64,000 bases of DNA from DATFVA01 sp963774455 (GCA_963774455.1 CAVZFD010000004.1:558001-622000), one strand, 5' to 3'; positions 41,530 through 52,263 are shown, numbered from the stretch's first letter. Made by a program: numbers and translations. The notes: generated by a model from the sequence alone, not told the origin.

Positions 41530-44337
41530 ATGAGATTATCTCTACAATCTGCGATATCAATTTTCCTGTTCTTTTTTATATCTAATAATTTATTTGCCCA
41601 GACAGGAAAGATTGCAGGTAAAATTACAGATGCGTCCACGGGAGAAGGACTCCCGTTTGTAAATGTTATTGTTGTGGGAACTGCAACCGGGGCTGCCACT
41701 GATATTGACGGAAATTACTTCATTATAAACCTTTCTCCGGGAACTTATTCAGTTAAAGCATCCGCTATAGGGTATAATCCTATCGTGGTCACTGACGTTA
41801 ACGTTGCATCAGGGTTTACTGCCACAGTAGACTTCAGTCTGAAGCCTGTTTCCATCGAACTTAGTGAAGAGGTTGTGGTTGTTGCCGAAAGGCCATTAAT
41901 CAGGAAAGATAATACAGCTTCAACTTCCGTTATCGGTGATGAGATGATATCACAGCTGCCTGTTACCGAGGTGAGGGATATCCTGCAGCTTCAGGCAGGA
42001 ATAGTAACCTCGGGCAACGATCTGCATATCAGAGGAGGGAGAAGCGGACAGATAGCTTTCCAGGTAGATGGGGTGCCAATGACTGATGCATATGACGGAA
42101 GCACTGTAGTTGATGTAAATGCAGATGCTGTAAAGGAGCTTCAGGTTATTTCGGGAGCCTTTAATGCGGAATACGGTCAGGCAATGTCAGGTATTGTTAA
42201 TATTGTTACAAAAGACGGAAGCAATGAATTTAACGGAAATATAACCACATACGCCGGCAGTTATGCCTCCAATAAAACAAACAAATTCTGGAATATCAAT
42301 TCATTTAGTCCGACAGCAATCAGGGATGTTGAAGGTAGTCTTAGCGGTCCTATTCTGAGGGATAACCTCTTTTTCTACGTAAACGGAAGATATTTCTATA
42401 ATACGGGCTATCTGTTTGGAAAAAGGACATTCCTTACTACAGATAGAGCAATAGAGGTTCCCGGTTCCGGTGGCAAAGATTATTTCTTACAGCAGAATGG
42501 AAATAATTCATTCGTTTCAATGAATCCTGATGAGAAGATTTATGGCCAGGGCAAATTAACCTACAGGATCTTTCAGGGAGTGAAACTGAATTTTAATTAT
42601 ATTATGGACAGGGAAGAGTACCAGGAATATAACCACAGCAATAAACTTACTCCTGACAATAACCTCCACAGGTTCAGGAACGGCATCACGAACATTTTTA
42701 GTATAAACCATGCCTTATCCGGCTCAAGTTTCTATATCCTTAACCTTTCATACTTCTTTAAAGACTATCAGCATTATTTATATAAGGATATTTACACTGG
42801 CGATCCCCAGCACCCCACAGAGTACGTCGATAATGCAATTCATCAGACACCTCCTTTCAGCTTTAATGTTGGCGGAACTGATTACAGCCGGTTTTATAGA
42901 AGTACGGGAACCTATGATGCAAAACTGGACTGGACGACCCAGCTGACACAGGAAATAAATATTCAGTTCGGCGGTGATTTTAAACAGCACCAGATCTTTA
43001 TGCATGAAATTACCCTCACCCCGATATATGATAATGGGATCCAGACAGTTAATATTCCGCAGAAAAGTACAAACCTAAATAATGAGTATTTACATAAACC
43101 ACAGGAAATATCAGGATACGTTCAGTCAAAACTCGAAGCATTTAACCTGATATTCAATATAGGTGCAAGGATCGATGTATTCAACCCGGATGGTGTCGTT
43201 CTGAATGATCCTACTGATCCTAATGTAAACAATCCTTTAAAACCCGATAACAAATTTTTTGATTACAACCATAACGGCGTTCAGGATGAAGGAGAACCAA
43301 CAAAAACATTAGCCCAGAGATTAGCAAGAAATGCATCCGGGAGGGATCCCTGGTATAGGGATGCCTCAATAAAATTCCAGGTGAGTCCGAGAATAGGGTT
43401 AGCATTCCCTATAACCGATAAAGGCGTAATTCACCTCTCATACGGACACTTCCTTCAGCTGCCTAATTATGAGTATCTTTACACGAACCCTGAGTTTGAA
43501 CTGGGTGTAGGTTCAGGCAACCAGGGTATTATTGGTAATGCTGACCTTAAGCCTCAGAAAACTGTTAAAGGCGAGATTGGTCTGCAGCAGCAGATCGGTG
43601 ATGACATAGCCGTTGACTTCACAGTTTTCTTTGAAGATTTCAGGGATCTTACCGGTACACAGACAGATGAAATTCTCGTCTTCGGAAGAGGTTCAAGCTA
43701 TAGTCAGTACGCTAACTCCGACTTTGGTTTTTCCAAGGGCTTCATTATTAAATTTCAAAAAAGATTTTCCGGCGGTTTAGCTACAAGTCTTGATTATACC
43801 TATTCTATAACAAAAGGTAATGCTTCTAATCCCGCTGATGCACGTGATGCGATCGCCGGAGGAGCTCTCCCGGAGACATTTATCGCACCGCTTGACTGGA
43901 ACCAGACGCATACCCTTAACATTTCCGTTGCCTACAGCCAGGAAAGAGACTGGGGATTTTCACTTATCGGTAATTTTTATACCGGCCAACCCTACACTCC
44001 GCAGGTTAACAAAAATACTCTTGTTACTCAGAACGCATTTCCAAGAAACAGTGAGATCAAACCTTCAATCTTTAACGTTGATTTAAGATTGTACAAGGAC
44101 TTCCCGTTTGGCCCTACGACTCTGTCTGTATTTCTCAAGGTATTTAACGTGCTTGATCTTGATAATCCCCGGACAGTATATGGCAACTCGGGTGATCCGT
44201 TATTTACTTTTGATGAACTGGATGCCGAGAAGATAAATCCTACAATGTATTACAATACTCTCGATGAGCTATATACAGACTCCGGATTCTTCTCCCAACC
44301 AAGACGGGTAGAGTTTGGAATTACTTACAATTTTTAA
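41530..44337 (+). CDS. TonB-dependent outer-membrane receptor with CarboxypepD_reg-like N-domain
   Basis: 935 residues. Signal peptide ends LFAQT. A CarboxypepD_reg-like domain (about 26-112; GKIAGKITDASTGEGLPFVN) precedes the plug (about 115-230; LPVTEVRDILQLQAGIV, LHIRGGRSGQIAFQVDGVPM, ASGFNAEYGQAMSG-like end). The beta-barrel runs to a terminal aromatic (YNF). It takes up a ligand across the outer membrane with TonB energy; the ligand is not evident. Next gene starts two bases after the stop. No SusD-like partner is nearby, unlike glycan-utilisation loci. Confidence 0.93.
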   Translation: MRLSLQSAISIFLFFFISNNLFAQTGKIAGKITDASTGEGLPFVNVIVVGTATGAATDIDGNYFIINLSPGTYSVKASAIGYNPIVVTDVNVASGFTATVDFSLKPVSIELSEEVVVVAERPLIRKDNTASTSVIGDEMISQLPVTEVRDILQLQAGIVTSGNDLHIRGGRSGQIAFQVDGVPMTDAYDGSTVVDVNADAVKELQVISGAFNAEYGQAMSGIVNIVTKDGSNEFNGNITTYAGSYASNKTNKFWNINSFSPTAIRDVEGSLSGPILRDNLFFYVNGRYFYNTGYLFGKRTFLTTDRAIEVPGSGGKDYFLQQNGNNSFVSMNPDEKIYGQGKLTYRIFQGVKLNFNYIMDREEYQEYNHSNKLTPDNNLHRFRNGITNIFSINHALSGSSFYILNLSYFFKDYQHYLYKDIYTGDPQHPTEYVDNAIHQTPPFSFNVGGTDYSRFYRSTGTYDAKLDWTTQLTQEINIQFGGDFKQHQIFMHEITLTPIYDNGIQTVNIPQKSTNLNNEYLHKPQEISGYVQSKLEAFNLIFNIGARIDVFNPDGVVLNDPTDPNVNNPLKPDNKFFDYNHNGVQDEGEPTKTLAQRLARNASGRDPWYRDASIKFQVSPRIGLAFPITDKGVIHLSYGHFLQLPNYEYLYTNPEFELGVGSGNQGIIGNADLKPQKTVKGEIGLQQQIGDDIAVDFTVFFEDFRDLTGTQTDEILVFGRGSSYSQYANSDFGFSKGFIIKFQKRFSGGLATSLDYTYSITKGNASNPADARDAIAGGALPETFIAPLDWNQTHTLNISVAYSQERDWGFSLIGNFYTGQPYTPQVNKNTLVTQNAFPRNSEIKPSIFNVDLRLYKDFPFGPTTLSVFLKVFNVLDLDNPRTVYGNSGDPLFTFDELDAEKINPTMYYNTLDELYTDSGFFSQPRRVEFGITYNF

Positions 44338-44338
44338 A

Positions 44339-47300
44339 ATGAAGAAAGTTACTCAGATGCGAACCAAATTATTTTTAATTACACTTATGCTGGCTTTAAG
44401 CTCCAGTGCTTTTGCTCAGTATGGAGACCCTAGTCTACTGACTATAGGGACTCATACAGGCAACCGTATAGGTATTTCCTTCCATAACGATGGGCAGATA
44501 GCAGGAATTCTGCCGGGCGTTGATATCAGAGGGGAATGGCCTCTTGGCTCAGGTGAAAACTACATCGGAGATCTTGATCCATTGATTGGAGTGGAATTTA
44601 TAAACTTTCTTGGAGATACGCTTCATTCCGTTATAATTTCCCGAGGTCCCCGTAACAGACAGGCTGAAGAAAGAAGTCCTGCTGACGGCCATTTCTGGGG
44701 CTGGAATCCTATTCCCGGATTCCGCAATCCTAATTACGAGTCGGTTGCAATGAGCCATTTACCCGATTCCTGGCCCATCGAAGGCTGGAATGACCCGGTT
44801 TCACATAACTGGTTTGACACTCTGGGTCATACGCAATGGTTCGGTTACTTCGGTCGGGATATAAAAAATGCTGACCAGGAATCACTATTCGATGCGGATG
44901 ATCAGATGGATGATCAATTCAACTATAACGACTATGTAAATCCTGTTAACCCCATTTTTCTGCCGGACAGCACAAACCCTATCCGTCACGGTATGGGATT
45001 AAGAATGCGCGTAAGAGGTTTCCAATGGTCTAACTTCCTGGCAGAGGATGTTATCTTCTGGTTATACGATATCCTCAATGAAGGAACTACTATATATAGA
45101 AAAGCAGATTTCGGAACAGTAGTGGGTACGCTGGCAGGAGGTGATGGGGATAGTAATGATGACCTCGGTTATTTCGATGTTAATAACTGGATAACTTATT
45201 CGTGGGACAGCGACGGTATAGGTAATAAAGGACAGAAAGTAGGATATGTTGGTTATGCGTTCCTTGAGTCACCGGGCAACCCTTTTGACGGCATAGATAA
45301 CGATAATGATGATGCGGATACCGTACGCAATTATACACCAACTGCACCACGATTTGTTGCTGAAGATTTTGATTCAGTTACATACGGCGCCGGTGATGTT
45401 GTGGTTTTAATCAACCCGTCAACTTACGAAAGAACATTACATACAGTTAGTTCATTACCTGATACGGTAAATTCGCTCGGAGTACAATTTATTATTTCTG
45501 CAGGTAAATATTTCCACGAAGGAAATGCAAGGATTATCAGCGGTATTTCATATGCCGATACTTCTGCTTTCGACGGAATAGATAACGATCTTGATGGTCT
45601 TATTGATGAAAATGAAGCCATACACTATTTAACAAGAATAAATAGCGGACTTCTGGGATTAAAATACAGGAACTACATAACAGGTGATGGTGTCAATGAT
45701 CTCCTGATTGATGAAAGAAGAGATAATAATATAGATGAAGACGGGGACTGGAATCCGCAGCGTGATGACGTTGGTATCGATGGTCTTGGCCCGAATGATA
45801 ATAACTATCCGGGTCCTGACGAAGGTGAGGGTAACGGCATTCCTGATCAGGGTGAACCTAACTTCGGAAGAACCGATCCTGACGAATCAGACCAGATCGG
45901 ACTTACCAGCTTTAATTTCTTCAACCAGACAGCTTCTCCTGATATGTCTGATGACGAACTGCTCTGGGAAAGAATGACCCCTGGAAGGTTTGATGTTATA
46001 TCTCCAACCCCGCAGGATGGTGACTTTATTTATTCATCAGGTTACTTCCCGTTAATCCCGAGTAACGGTGATCCCGACATTAAGGAAAGATTTTCTGTTG
46101 CACTTCTGTTTGGTGAAAATTACTCGGATATAGTTAATAATAAACAGGTCGTCCAGCAGATATACAATGCCGGTTATAAATTCCCTCAGCCTCCTCAGAA
46201 ACCAACTATTACCTTGACGCAGCAGGATGGTAAAGTAGTTATTTACTGGGACGGACAGGCTACCGAAAATGATATCGATTTTATCTCCAAAGTAAAAGAT
46301 TTTGAAGGCTATAAAATCTACAGGTCGACCGATGCAAACTTTACTGATTCACGTGTAATTACTAACGGCCGCGGCATCCTTTCGTTTGATGAGCCGATTG
46401 CCCAATATGATATGGTTGATTCAATCAGTGGTTTCTTTTATCCGTCACCTAAACTTTTGGAGCAGGTAGGGGGAGTGACTTATTACCTCGGTGATAACAC
46501 GGGCATAGTTAACAGGTTTGTGGATTCAAGCGTTGTGCTTGGTCAAACATACTATTACGCGGTTTGCGCTTATGACCGCGGTGATGAAACTCAGGATATT
46601 TTCCCTACGGAAAATTCAAAATTCATAAGAAGAACTTCTACAGGTGAAATTGTTCTCGATAAAAATACAGGTTACATAACCCCCGGAAGAAGACCCGCAG
46701 GATACGATCCTGCCGCGGTTCAGGATTTTACCAAATCAGAAGGCTTCAAAGGAACAGGACAGATAAGTATAGAAGTCGTTGATGATAAAAGTATAAAAGG
46801 CAATAACTCATATAAAATTGCTTTTACTGATACAGGGGCGGCCGAAGCTACTGCCTATTGGTCATTAATAAACCTTACATCTAACGATACAGTCATCAAT
46901 CACTCATCTGTTTTCACAGGAAATACACCAATTAAAGAAGGATTCAAAGTCCAGATACATAACGATTCAGAAGTTAAGTTAGATACTTCAAAATCCGGAC
47001 TTACGGGAGGAACATCCAATCCTCAGAGCATTACCTTCAACGTATTCAATATTCAGAGTCAGCCTCCATATATAAATGGTGTTAAACTGCCTAACGATTA
47101 TCAAATAGAATTTTATCCGGATATCGTGGGAAATTCAATAGCGGATTCCCTCTTCCCCCCTATACCTTCAAATATATTTCCTTCATTACCGGTTAATTTC
47201 AAGGTAAAGAATCTTACAAAAAATGAATATATAGATTTTGCCTATTATAAAACCGGCAGTATTTCCACAACACATAATATTATATTTAAGGAGATTGTGG

Positions 47301-47797
47301 GAGGCGGGGAATACAGACATACCTGGAGAGTTAATATAACCTACAACGGCGGAAATAATATCCCCCTTGAAACAAGCGGTATACTTTCACTATACACACT
47401 TAAGCCTTTCGGAAGTGCCGATGAAGTAACATTTAAGATGAAGGGGGCAAACATTGATGATGCTGCCGCAAAAGATCAGATGAACAAGATTAAAGTTGTT
47501 CCTAACCCTTACGTGGTTACTCATGAAGCTGAAGCAAGGCTATTGAGTTCGCAGGTAAGCGGCAGAGGGGAGAGAGAGATAAGGTTTACTTATATCCCGC
47601 CGGGGGCAACTATCTCCATCTATACTGTACGTGGAGAAAAGATAAAAACACTCAGCCAGGATGATCTCTTTTTGGGAGATGTCTATTGGAATCTTCGTAC
47701 TGAGGAAAATCTTGATGTAGCCTTTGGAGTATATGTATTTGTAGTGGATGCTCCGGGTATTGGTACTAAAATCGGCAAGTTTGCCCTTATTAAATAA
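44339..47797 (+). CDS. Large secreted Asp-rich protein with C-terminal sorting-like domain
   Basis: 1152 residues from the ATG at 44339. The signal peptide ends SAFAQYGD. Several Asp-rich calcium-type turns occur (FDGIDNDNDD, DGIDNDLDGLIDENE, GNGIPDQGEPNFG), resembling thrombospondin type 3 or EF-like loops. Fibronectin-like segments follow. The last ~100 residues (KVVPNPYVV, TISIYTVRGEKIKTL, GVYVFVV, GKFALIK) form a FlgD-like or sorting-type terminus, distinct from NPFNPTT. It may be an external partner of the receptor or the PorV-like protein. No enzyme signature recognised. Confidence 0.83.
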   Translation: MKKVTQMRTKLFLITLMLALSSSAFAQYGDPSLLTIGTHTGNRIGISFHNDGQIAGILPGVDIRGEWPLGSGENYIGDLDPLIGVEFINFLGDTLHSVIISRGPRNRQAEERSPADGHFWGWNPIPGFRNPNYESVAMSHLPDSWPIEGWNDPVSHNWFDTLGHTQWFGYFGRDIKNADQESLFDADDQMDDQFNYNDYVNPVNPIFLPDSTNPIRHGMGLRMRVRGFQWSNFLAEDVIFWLYDILNEGTTIYRKADFGTVVGTLAGGDGDSNDDLGYFDVNNWITYSWDSDGIGNKGQKVGYVGYAFLESPGNPFDGIDNDNDDADTVRNYTPTAPRFVAEDFDSVTYGAGDVVVLINPSTYERTLHTVSSLPDTVNSLGVQFIISAGKYFHEGNARIISGISYADTSAFDGIDNDLDGLIDENEAIHYLTRINSGLLGLKYRNYITGDGVNDLLIDERRDNNIDEDGDWNPQRDDVGIDGLGPNDNNYPGPDEGEGNGIPDQGEPNFGRTDPDESDQIGLTSFNFFNQTASPDMSDDELLWERMTPGRFDVISPTPQDGDFIYSSGYFPLIPSNGDPDIKERFSVALLFGENYSDIVNNKQVVQQIYNAGYKFPQPPQKPTITLTQQDGKVVIYWDGQATENDIDFISKVKDFEGYKIYRSTDANFTDSRVITNGRGILSFDEPIAQYDMVDSISGFFYPSPKLLEQVGGVTYYLGDNTGIVNRFVDSSVVLGQTYYYAVCAYDRGDETQDIFPTENSKFIRRTSTGEIVLDKNTGYITPGRRPAGYDPAAVQDFTKSEGFKGTGQISIEVVDDKSIKGNNSYKIAFTDTGAAEATAYWSLINLTSNDTVINHSSVFTGNTPIKEGFKVQIHNDSEVKLDTSKSGLTGGTSNPQSITFNVFNIQSQPPYINGVKLPNDYQIEFYPDIVGNSIADSLFPPIPSNIFPSLPVNFKVKNLTKNEYIDFAYYKTGSISTTHNIIFKEIVGGGEYRHTWRVNITYNGGNNIPLETSGILSLYTLKPFGSADEVTFKMKGANIDDAAAKDQMNKIKVVPNPYVVTHEAEARLLSSQVSGRGEREIRFTYIPPGATISIYTVRGEKIKTLSQDDLFLGDVYWNLRTEENLDVAFGVYVFVVDAPGIGTKIGKFALIK

Positions 47798-47807
47798 CGG
47801 AGATATT

Positions 47808-48809
47808 ATGAAAAAGTTTATTATAATTTTAATAGTTTCAGCCGGATTTATTTTGGGGCAGACAAAAACCGGTTCAACAGCAGCGCCTTTCCTTAATATC
47901 GGGATTGGCCCGAGGGCAGTCTCTATGGGAGGTGCCTTTGTGGCCACTGCAAATGATGTTACATCACTATACTGGAATCCTGCGGGGGCATCAAGGATCG
48001 GAAACAATAGTGCCATGTTTTCCTATGCACAGTGGTTTGCCGATATCAGTTATAACTGGGCCGGAGCAATGCTTTCGATGGGAGATGCGGGTACAGTGGG
48101 ACTCAGCGTTACATACCTCGATTACGGAAGTCTTGAAGTAACTACATTGAGAGAACCGGATGGAACGGGTGAAACTTTTAACCCGACAGACATGGCTATA
48201 GCCCTCACTTATGCTTATAATCTTACGGAACAGTTTTCAATCGGTGGGAATGTTAAATATGTGAACCAGAAAATATGGAACAGCAGTGCAAGCGCCGTTG
48301 CTGCAGATCTGGGTGTGTTGTTTCTTTCTGATATTTATGGCTTGAGAGTTGGCGCTTCGATTTCAAATTTTGGAACTGATATGACGATGGATGGAAAGGA
48401 CCTCTACGTTCAGCACGATATAAACGGACAGATATTCGGCAACAATGATCAAATCCTGGCAAAATTGGAGACTGAGTCTTTCCCCCTTCCCCTTGTCTTC
48501 AGGGTGGGACTCGCCATCGACCCGGTGGCCACCGAAGATCACAAGTTTACCATTGGTGTTGACGCGACGCACCCCAACGATAATAATGAATCATTAAATA
48601 TCGGGGGTGAATATACATTTATGAACTTGATTTCACTAAGGGGGGGGTATAAAAACCTATTCCTTGATAATTCAGAAGAAGGCTTAACTCTTGGATTCGG
48701 ATTAAAATACAGCTTTGCCCCGTCGCTTGGGGTTTTCGTCGATTATGCATACCAGGATTTCGGCAAGCTCAAATACACCCAGCAGTTCTCGCTTGGTGTG
48801 AACTTTTAG
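47808..48809 (+). CDS. PorV/PorQ-family outer-membrane protein
   Basis: 333 residues from the ATG at 47808; the longer frame runs inside the upstream gene. Signal peptide ends ILGQT. Beta-barrel pattern with the family segment IGPRAVSMGGAFVATANDVTS and YWNPAGASRI, ending GVNF. PorV-like proteins carry cargo of the type IX secretion system to the attachment complex. The neighbours on both sides are candidate cargo. Confidence 0.9.
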   Translation: MKKFIIILIVSAGFILGQTKTGSTAAPFLNIGIGPRAVSMGGAFVATANDVTSLYWNPAGASRIGNNSAMFSYAQWFADISYNWAGAMLSMGDAGTVGLSVTYLDYGSLEVTTLREPDGTGETFNPTDMAIALTYAYNLTEQFSIGGNVKYVNQKIWNSSASAVAADLGVLFLSDIYGLRVGASISNFGTDMTMDGKDLYVQHDINGQIFGNNDQILAKLETESFPLPLVFRVGLAIDPVATEDHKFTIGVDATHPNDNNESLNIGGEYTFMNLISLRGGYKNLFLDNSEEGLTLGFGLKYSFAPSLGVFVDYAYQDFGKLKYTQQFSLGVNF

Positions 48810-48869
48810 GGTGTTTATTAGTTAAAATATAACTATAATTGGTTCGTTCATTAAAAAAGGAGATCGTAA

Positions 48870-50312
48870 ATGAGAAAAATACTATACATTTTATTTGCAT
48901 TTTTTATTGCAAATATGGCTTATGCTCAGACTGTGGAATTCCAGGTTGATATGAGTATAAAGACACTGAAAGGCACATTCAATCCCGCTGCAGATACAGT
49001 GAATATTGCGGGAACTTTCAACGGCTGGACAGTCGGGGCAACACAAATGACTGGCCCAAACGCTGATACAGTTTATACGGTTACTATTGATACATTTGCT
49101 GTTGATGATAATCTTGAATTCAAATTTGTTATTAACAGTACGGGATGGGAATCCGTTCCAAACAGAACATATACAGTTCCGTCAGGTAATAGCGTTTATT
49201 TCGCATATTATGACAATGACAGTATATTCATTCCGCTTGATCCAAAAGAAATTGCACTAACTTTCCAGTGTAATATGGAATTTGAGGCAGTTTCAGGACG
49301 TTTTGATCCTGTTCTGGATACTGTAACCGCAAGAGGAACTATGAATGGATGGGGTGCAAATAGCATTATGCTCCCCGGTGTAGACGCAAACCTATATGAA
49401 GTTACAATTAATGATACTCTCACTGTTGGTGATAACGTCAACTACAAATATGTCTATGTACATGACGGCGTAGTTAATTGGGAATCAGGCAGTGACAAAA
49501 TATATACGATTACCCAGGCGGATTATGATAATGGATTCGCAAGTGTAACAAGAACATTTAATGATCTGACACTTGCTACTATTACAAACGCTCCAGCTAC
49601 TATCAAGTTTGTTACTTATATGGACGGTGCCATAAATGCTAATACAGGTCTGCCATTTCCGACTGTTACTAATGTAGTTCTTGCAGGCGCTAATCCGCCT
49701 TTACACTGGCCGGATGCAGGATGGCCGAACGCTGACAGCACATTAGTCTGGTTCATGTACGATGACGGAAGTCATGGTGATGTTGTTGCAGGAGATAATT
49801 ATTGGTCTCGCGAGATAGAATTCCCAATATACTCGCCTCTGGATATAGAATATAAACACGGCGGTAATTGGGGAGATCCGGCTAATATGGGCAATGACAA
49901 TGAAGGCGGCGTAGGAACAAATCATCATATATTGCTCGATCCTCATACAGTAAGTGCAACCGTTATAGACTCATTTGGAGTTACATTCGGTTATCATGAA
50001 CTCCAGAATGAAGTTCTTGGAATAAAGGAAATCTCTTCTAATGTTCCTGACAATTACAGTTTATCACAGAACTATCCTAACCCGTTCAACCCGACAACTA
50101 TGATCCGTTTCAGCCTTAAGGAACAGGGAAATGTTTCGCTGAAGATCTATAACGTTATCGGACAACTTGTTACTACATTAGTCAATGAGCAGAAACCTGC
50201 CGGAACTTTTGAGTATAATTTTGATGCTTCTTATTTATCCAGCGGCATCTACTTCTATACAATTAAAGCCGGTGATTTCACAGCTACAAGGAAAATGATC
50301 CTGATGAAGTAA
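48870..50312 (+). CDS. Secreted glycogen-binding-like (CBM48/E-set) protein with type IX sorting domain
   Basis: 480 residues. Signal peptide ends MAYAQT. Two E-set modules (about 22-125 and 127-235) have the glycan-binding turn VNIAGTFNGW and TARGTMNGWG, as in CBM20/48 and AMPK-beta domains. A third beta-rich part spans ~240-385, with aromatic clusters (LHWPDAGWPN). The end is a type IX tail (NYPNPFNPTT, RKMILMK). Inferred: an extracellular alpha-glucan-binding protein without a catalytic domain. Closes the operon. Confidence 0.87.
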   Translation: MRKILYILFAFFIANMAYAQTVEFQVDMSIKTLKGTFNPAADTVNIAGTFNGWTVGATQMTGPNADTVYTVTIDTFAVDDNLEFKFVINSTGWESVPNRTYTVPSGNSVYFAYYDNDSIFIPLDPKEIALTFQCNMEFEAVSGRFDPVLDTVTARGTMNGWGANSIMLPGVDANLYEVTINDTLTVGDNVNYKYVYVHDGVVNWESGSDKIYTITQADYDNGFASVTRTFNDLTLATITNAPATIKFVTYMDGAINANTGLPFPTVTNVVLAGANPPLHWPDAGWPNADSTLVWFMYDDGSHGDVVAGDNYWSREIEFPIYSPLDIEYKHGGNWGDPANMGNDNEGGVGTNHHILLDPHTVSATVIDSFGVTFGYHELQNEVLGIKEISSNVPDNYSLSQNYPNPFNPTTMIRFSLKEQGNVSLKIYNVIGQLVTTLVNEQKPAGTFEYNFDASYLSSGIYFYTIKAGDFTATRKMILMK

Positions 50313-50327
50313 TTCAGGATGAATATT

Positions 50328-50360
50328 AAAAAAGCCGGACTGAATAAGCCCGGCTTTTTT
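50328..50360. terminator. Rho-independent terminator after the outer-membrane operon
   Basis: A perfect 11-bp inverted repeat AAAAAAGCCGG / CCGGCTTTTTT with an 11-base loop, followed by ATTTT. It serves both the upstream operon and the convergent SGNH gene. Confidence 0.95.
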
Positions 50361-50376
50361 ATTTTAAAGGGAATGA

Positions 50377-52263
50377 TCAGTGATTAATGAATGATGTTAA
50401 CTGCTGCTTTAATCCTGCAGCTCCGGGAAATGAGGGGTCTGCCTGGAGGCATCTGTTTATGATCTCATATGCATTGCTGAAGTTATTCTGCATAGCATAC
50501 GCTCCCGCCAGGTTGAACAGAACCTGGGGGTCATCACTCTTGTAATCCAGACTTTCATTAAGGAACTTTACTGCTTTATCCAGATTTTTACGCGAAAGGT
50601 CTATTATTCCTATCCACTTTGTGCAGAAGGCATCGGGTTTATATTCATACTCCTTCTCTAATATTCGAAAAGCAAAGTCATATTTTTTCTTTTCAATCAA
50701 TATTTCTGCAGAGGGTTTATAGTAATTGTCAAATATCGGGTACTGGTCAATCAGGTCGAGCATTTCTTCCGTATAAGAATTATAATCCTCATTCTCTAAA
50801 TACCGGGCTGCCATTATCCTGTGGGCCTGTTCCCAGGGTATCTGAGACTCAATAACTTTCATAGCAAGTGTATCGATTCCTGTCTTCATATCAAGCTGCC
50901 GTAGGACATAACTTTTGGGTTTAGGTTCTGTAAAAGGCCAGTCATTTTTAAGCAGGATTATCCGGTATCTGCCGATTGTTGAGTCAAGCGGAGTGAAGTG
51001 AAATTCATAGTCAACCTTTTTATCAAGATAAATTACCCATACCTGCTTGCCCCGGGGAATTATTTTATGTTGCTCCATGGCCTCGAAAAAAGCTTTTGCC
51101 ATAAGCTTGTACCCGTGCAGGACAGGATGCAAATGATCGGTCATAAGACTGCTGCCGGTAATGCTGTCAGGACTATTTGCTTCAAAGACAGAATCCATTT
51201 CCACAACAGGGTAGTTGAATTTTTCTCCAAATGAATTAATAATTCTGTTAAATTCTTCCGGGGCTCGGAACCTTAATGCATCCAGATCTTTTGCATATCT
51301 GAAGAGAGAATCAGCTTGTCCTGGACTACCCGAATCTAAAGCCTTTACTGCTTCCTTAAAAACTTCCCCGGCTGCAGGGAAGCGGCTGCTTTTGACAGAT
51401 ACAAAAGGGGGCTGATCTTTCAGGTTGCAGGTAAGGGTGCTTAAGATTACCGGTACTCCTGCTTTTTTGGTCATATCAAGGATATCTTCCATGTTTCCCC
51501 GAAACTGATCTATCCCTTGCTGATAGACATTGGAATCATATTCTATCAGCTGATCTTTAGCCATTCGCGACATTAAAGTGCCCGATGATTTCTGCGGCGA
51601 AGAGAATAAACCTGAAGCCCATTTAAGAAAATTTCTTACAAGCTGGGTTATCTTGAAATCATTAAGCTTCAAAACAAAGTTGACAATCGAACGGTTCGTC
51701 CCCAGCGATTCCATTGATCCCACTCCAAGTGCCCCATAATACTCATTATGCCCGGCATATATTATTATCAGATCAGGTTTCTGTTCAAGAATGCCCGGCA
51801 TGAGATCGCGGATTGTATAACTGCTTACCGCTGTTATTGCGAGATTAACAACTTCAATTTTGTTCTCAGGATAAACTGATTCCAGGTATCTTTGAAGATA
51901 CTTGCCGAAATCCCCGTTTGGCGTAAAAGGGTAACCCGCTGCGCTGCTCTCACCAAGAATAAATACCCTGAAAGCATTCTTCTTTTTTTCAATGTCAAAC
52001 ACGTTGCCGTTCGAAAAAGGGACTCTCTGGCTGGAATAGAAGTAGCGGCGGGTAAAATCCGGATTCAGCACATATTTAGTCTCTGTGGCCTTCGTCCACT
52101 GGGTCAAATCGTACCCGTAATTAAATACCCTGAGTCCTGCTTCAAGGAGAATAAGGAAGATAAAAGGTATCAGGATCAGAACCAGGTAAAACCATTTAGG
52201 GGTTCTGGTCTGTGCTTTCTTTTTTTCATTGACTGCTTTTTTGCTGTTTTTTGCCTTTTTCAA
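50377..52263 (-). CDS. SGNH/GDSL hydrolase-family protein with TPR tail
   Basis: 628 residues from a TTG start; the site before it is weak. A Lys-rich start and one transmembrane helix (24-45) anchor it with the rest outside. SGNH block I is ILGESSAAG with the nucleophile Ser, block III is YAGHNEYYG, and block V is MTDHLHPVLHG with Asp and His. The C-terminal ~150 residues are TPR-like (DDPQVLFNLAGAYAMQNNFS). Likely a periplasmic esterase or acetyl transferase acting on a polymer. A TPR fusion to this catalytic core is less common. Confidence 0.88.
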   Translation of the reverse strand: MKKAKNSKKAVNEKKKAQTRTPKWFYLVLILIPFIFLILLEAGLRVFNYGYDLTQWTKATETKYVLNPDFTRRYFYSSQRVPFSNGNVFDIEKKKNAFRVFILGESSAAGYPFTPNGDFGKYLQRYLESVYPENKIEVVNLAITAVSSYTIRDLMPGILEQKPDLIIIYAGHNEYYGALGVGSMESLGTNRSIVNFVLKLNDFKITQLVRNFLKWASGLFSSPQKSSGTLMSRMAKDQLIEYDSNVYQQGIDQFRGNMEDILDMTKKAGVPVILSTLTCNLKDQPPFVSVKSSRFPAAGEVFKEAVKALDSGSPGQADSLFRYAKDLDALRFRAPEEFNRIINSFGEKFNYPVVEMDSVFEANSPDSITGSSLMTDHLHPVLHGYKLMAKAFFEAMEQHKIIPRGKQVWVIYLDKKVDYEFHFTPLDSTIGRYRIILLKNDWPFTEPKPKSYVLRQLDMKTGIDTLAMKVIESQIPWEQAHRIMAARYLENEDYNSYTEEMLDLIDQYPIFDNYYKPSAEILIEKKKYDFAFRILEKEYEYKPDAFCTKWIGIIDLSRKNLDKAVKFLNESLDYKSDDPQVLFNLAGAYAMQNNFSNAYEIINRCLQADPSFPGAAGLKQQLTSFINH

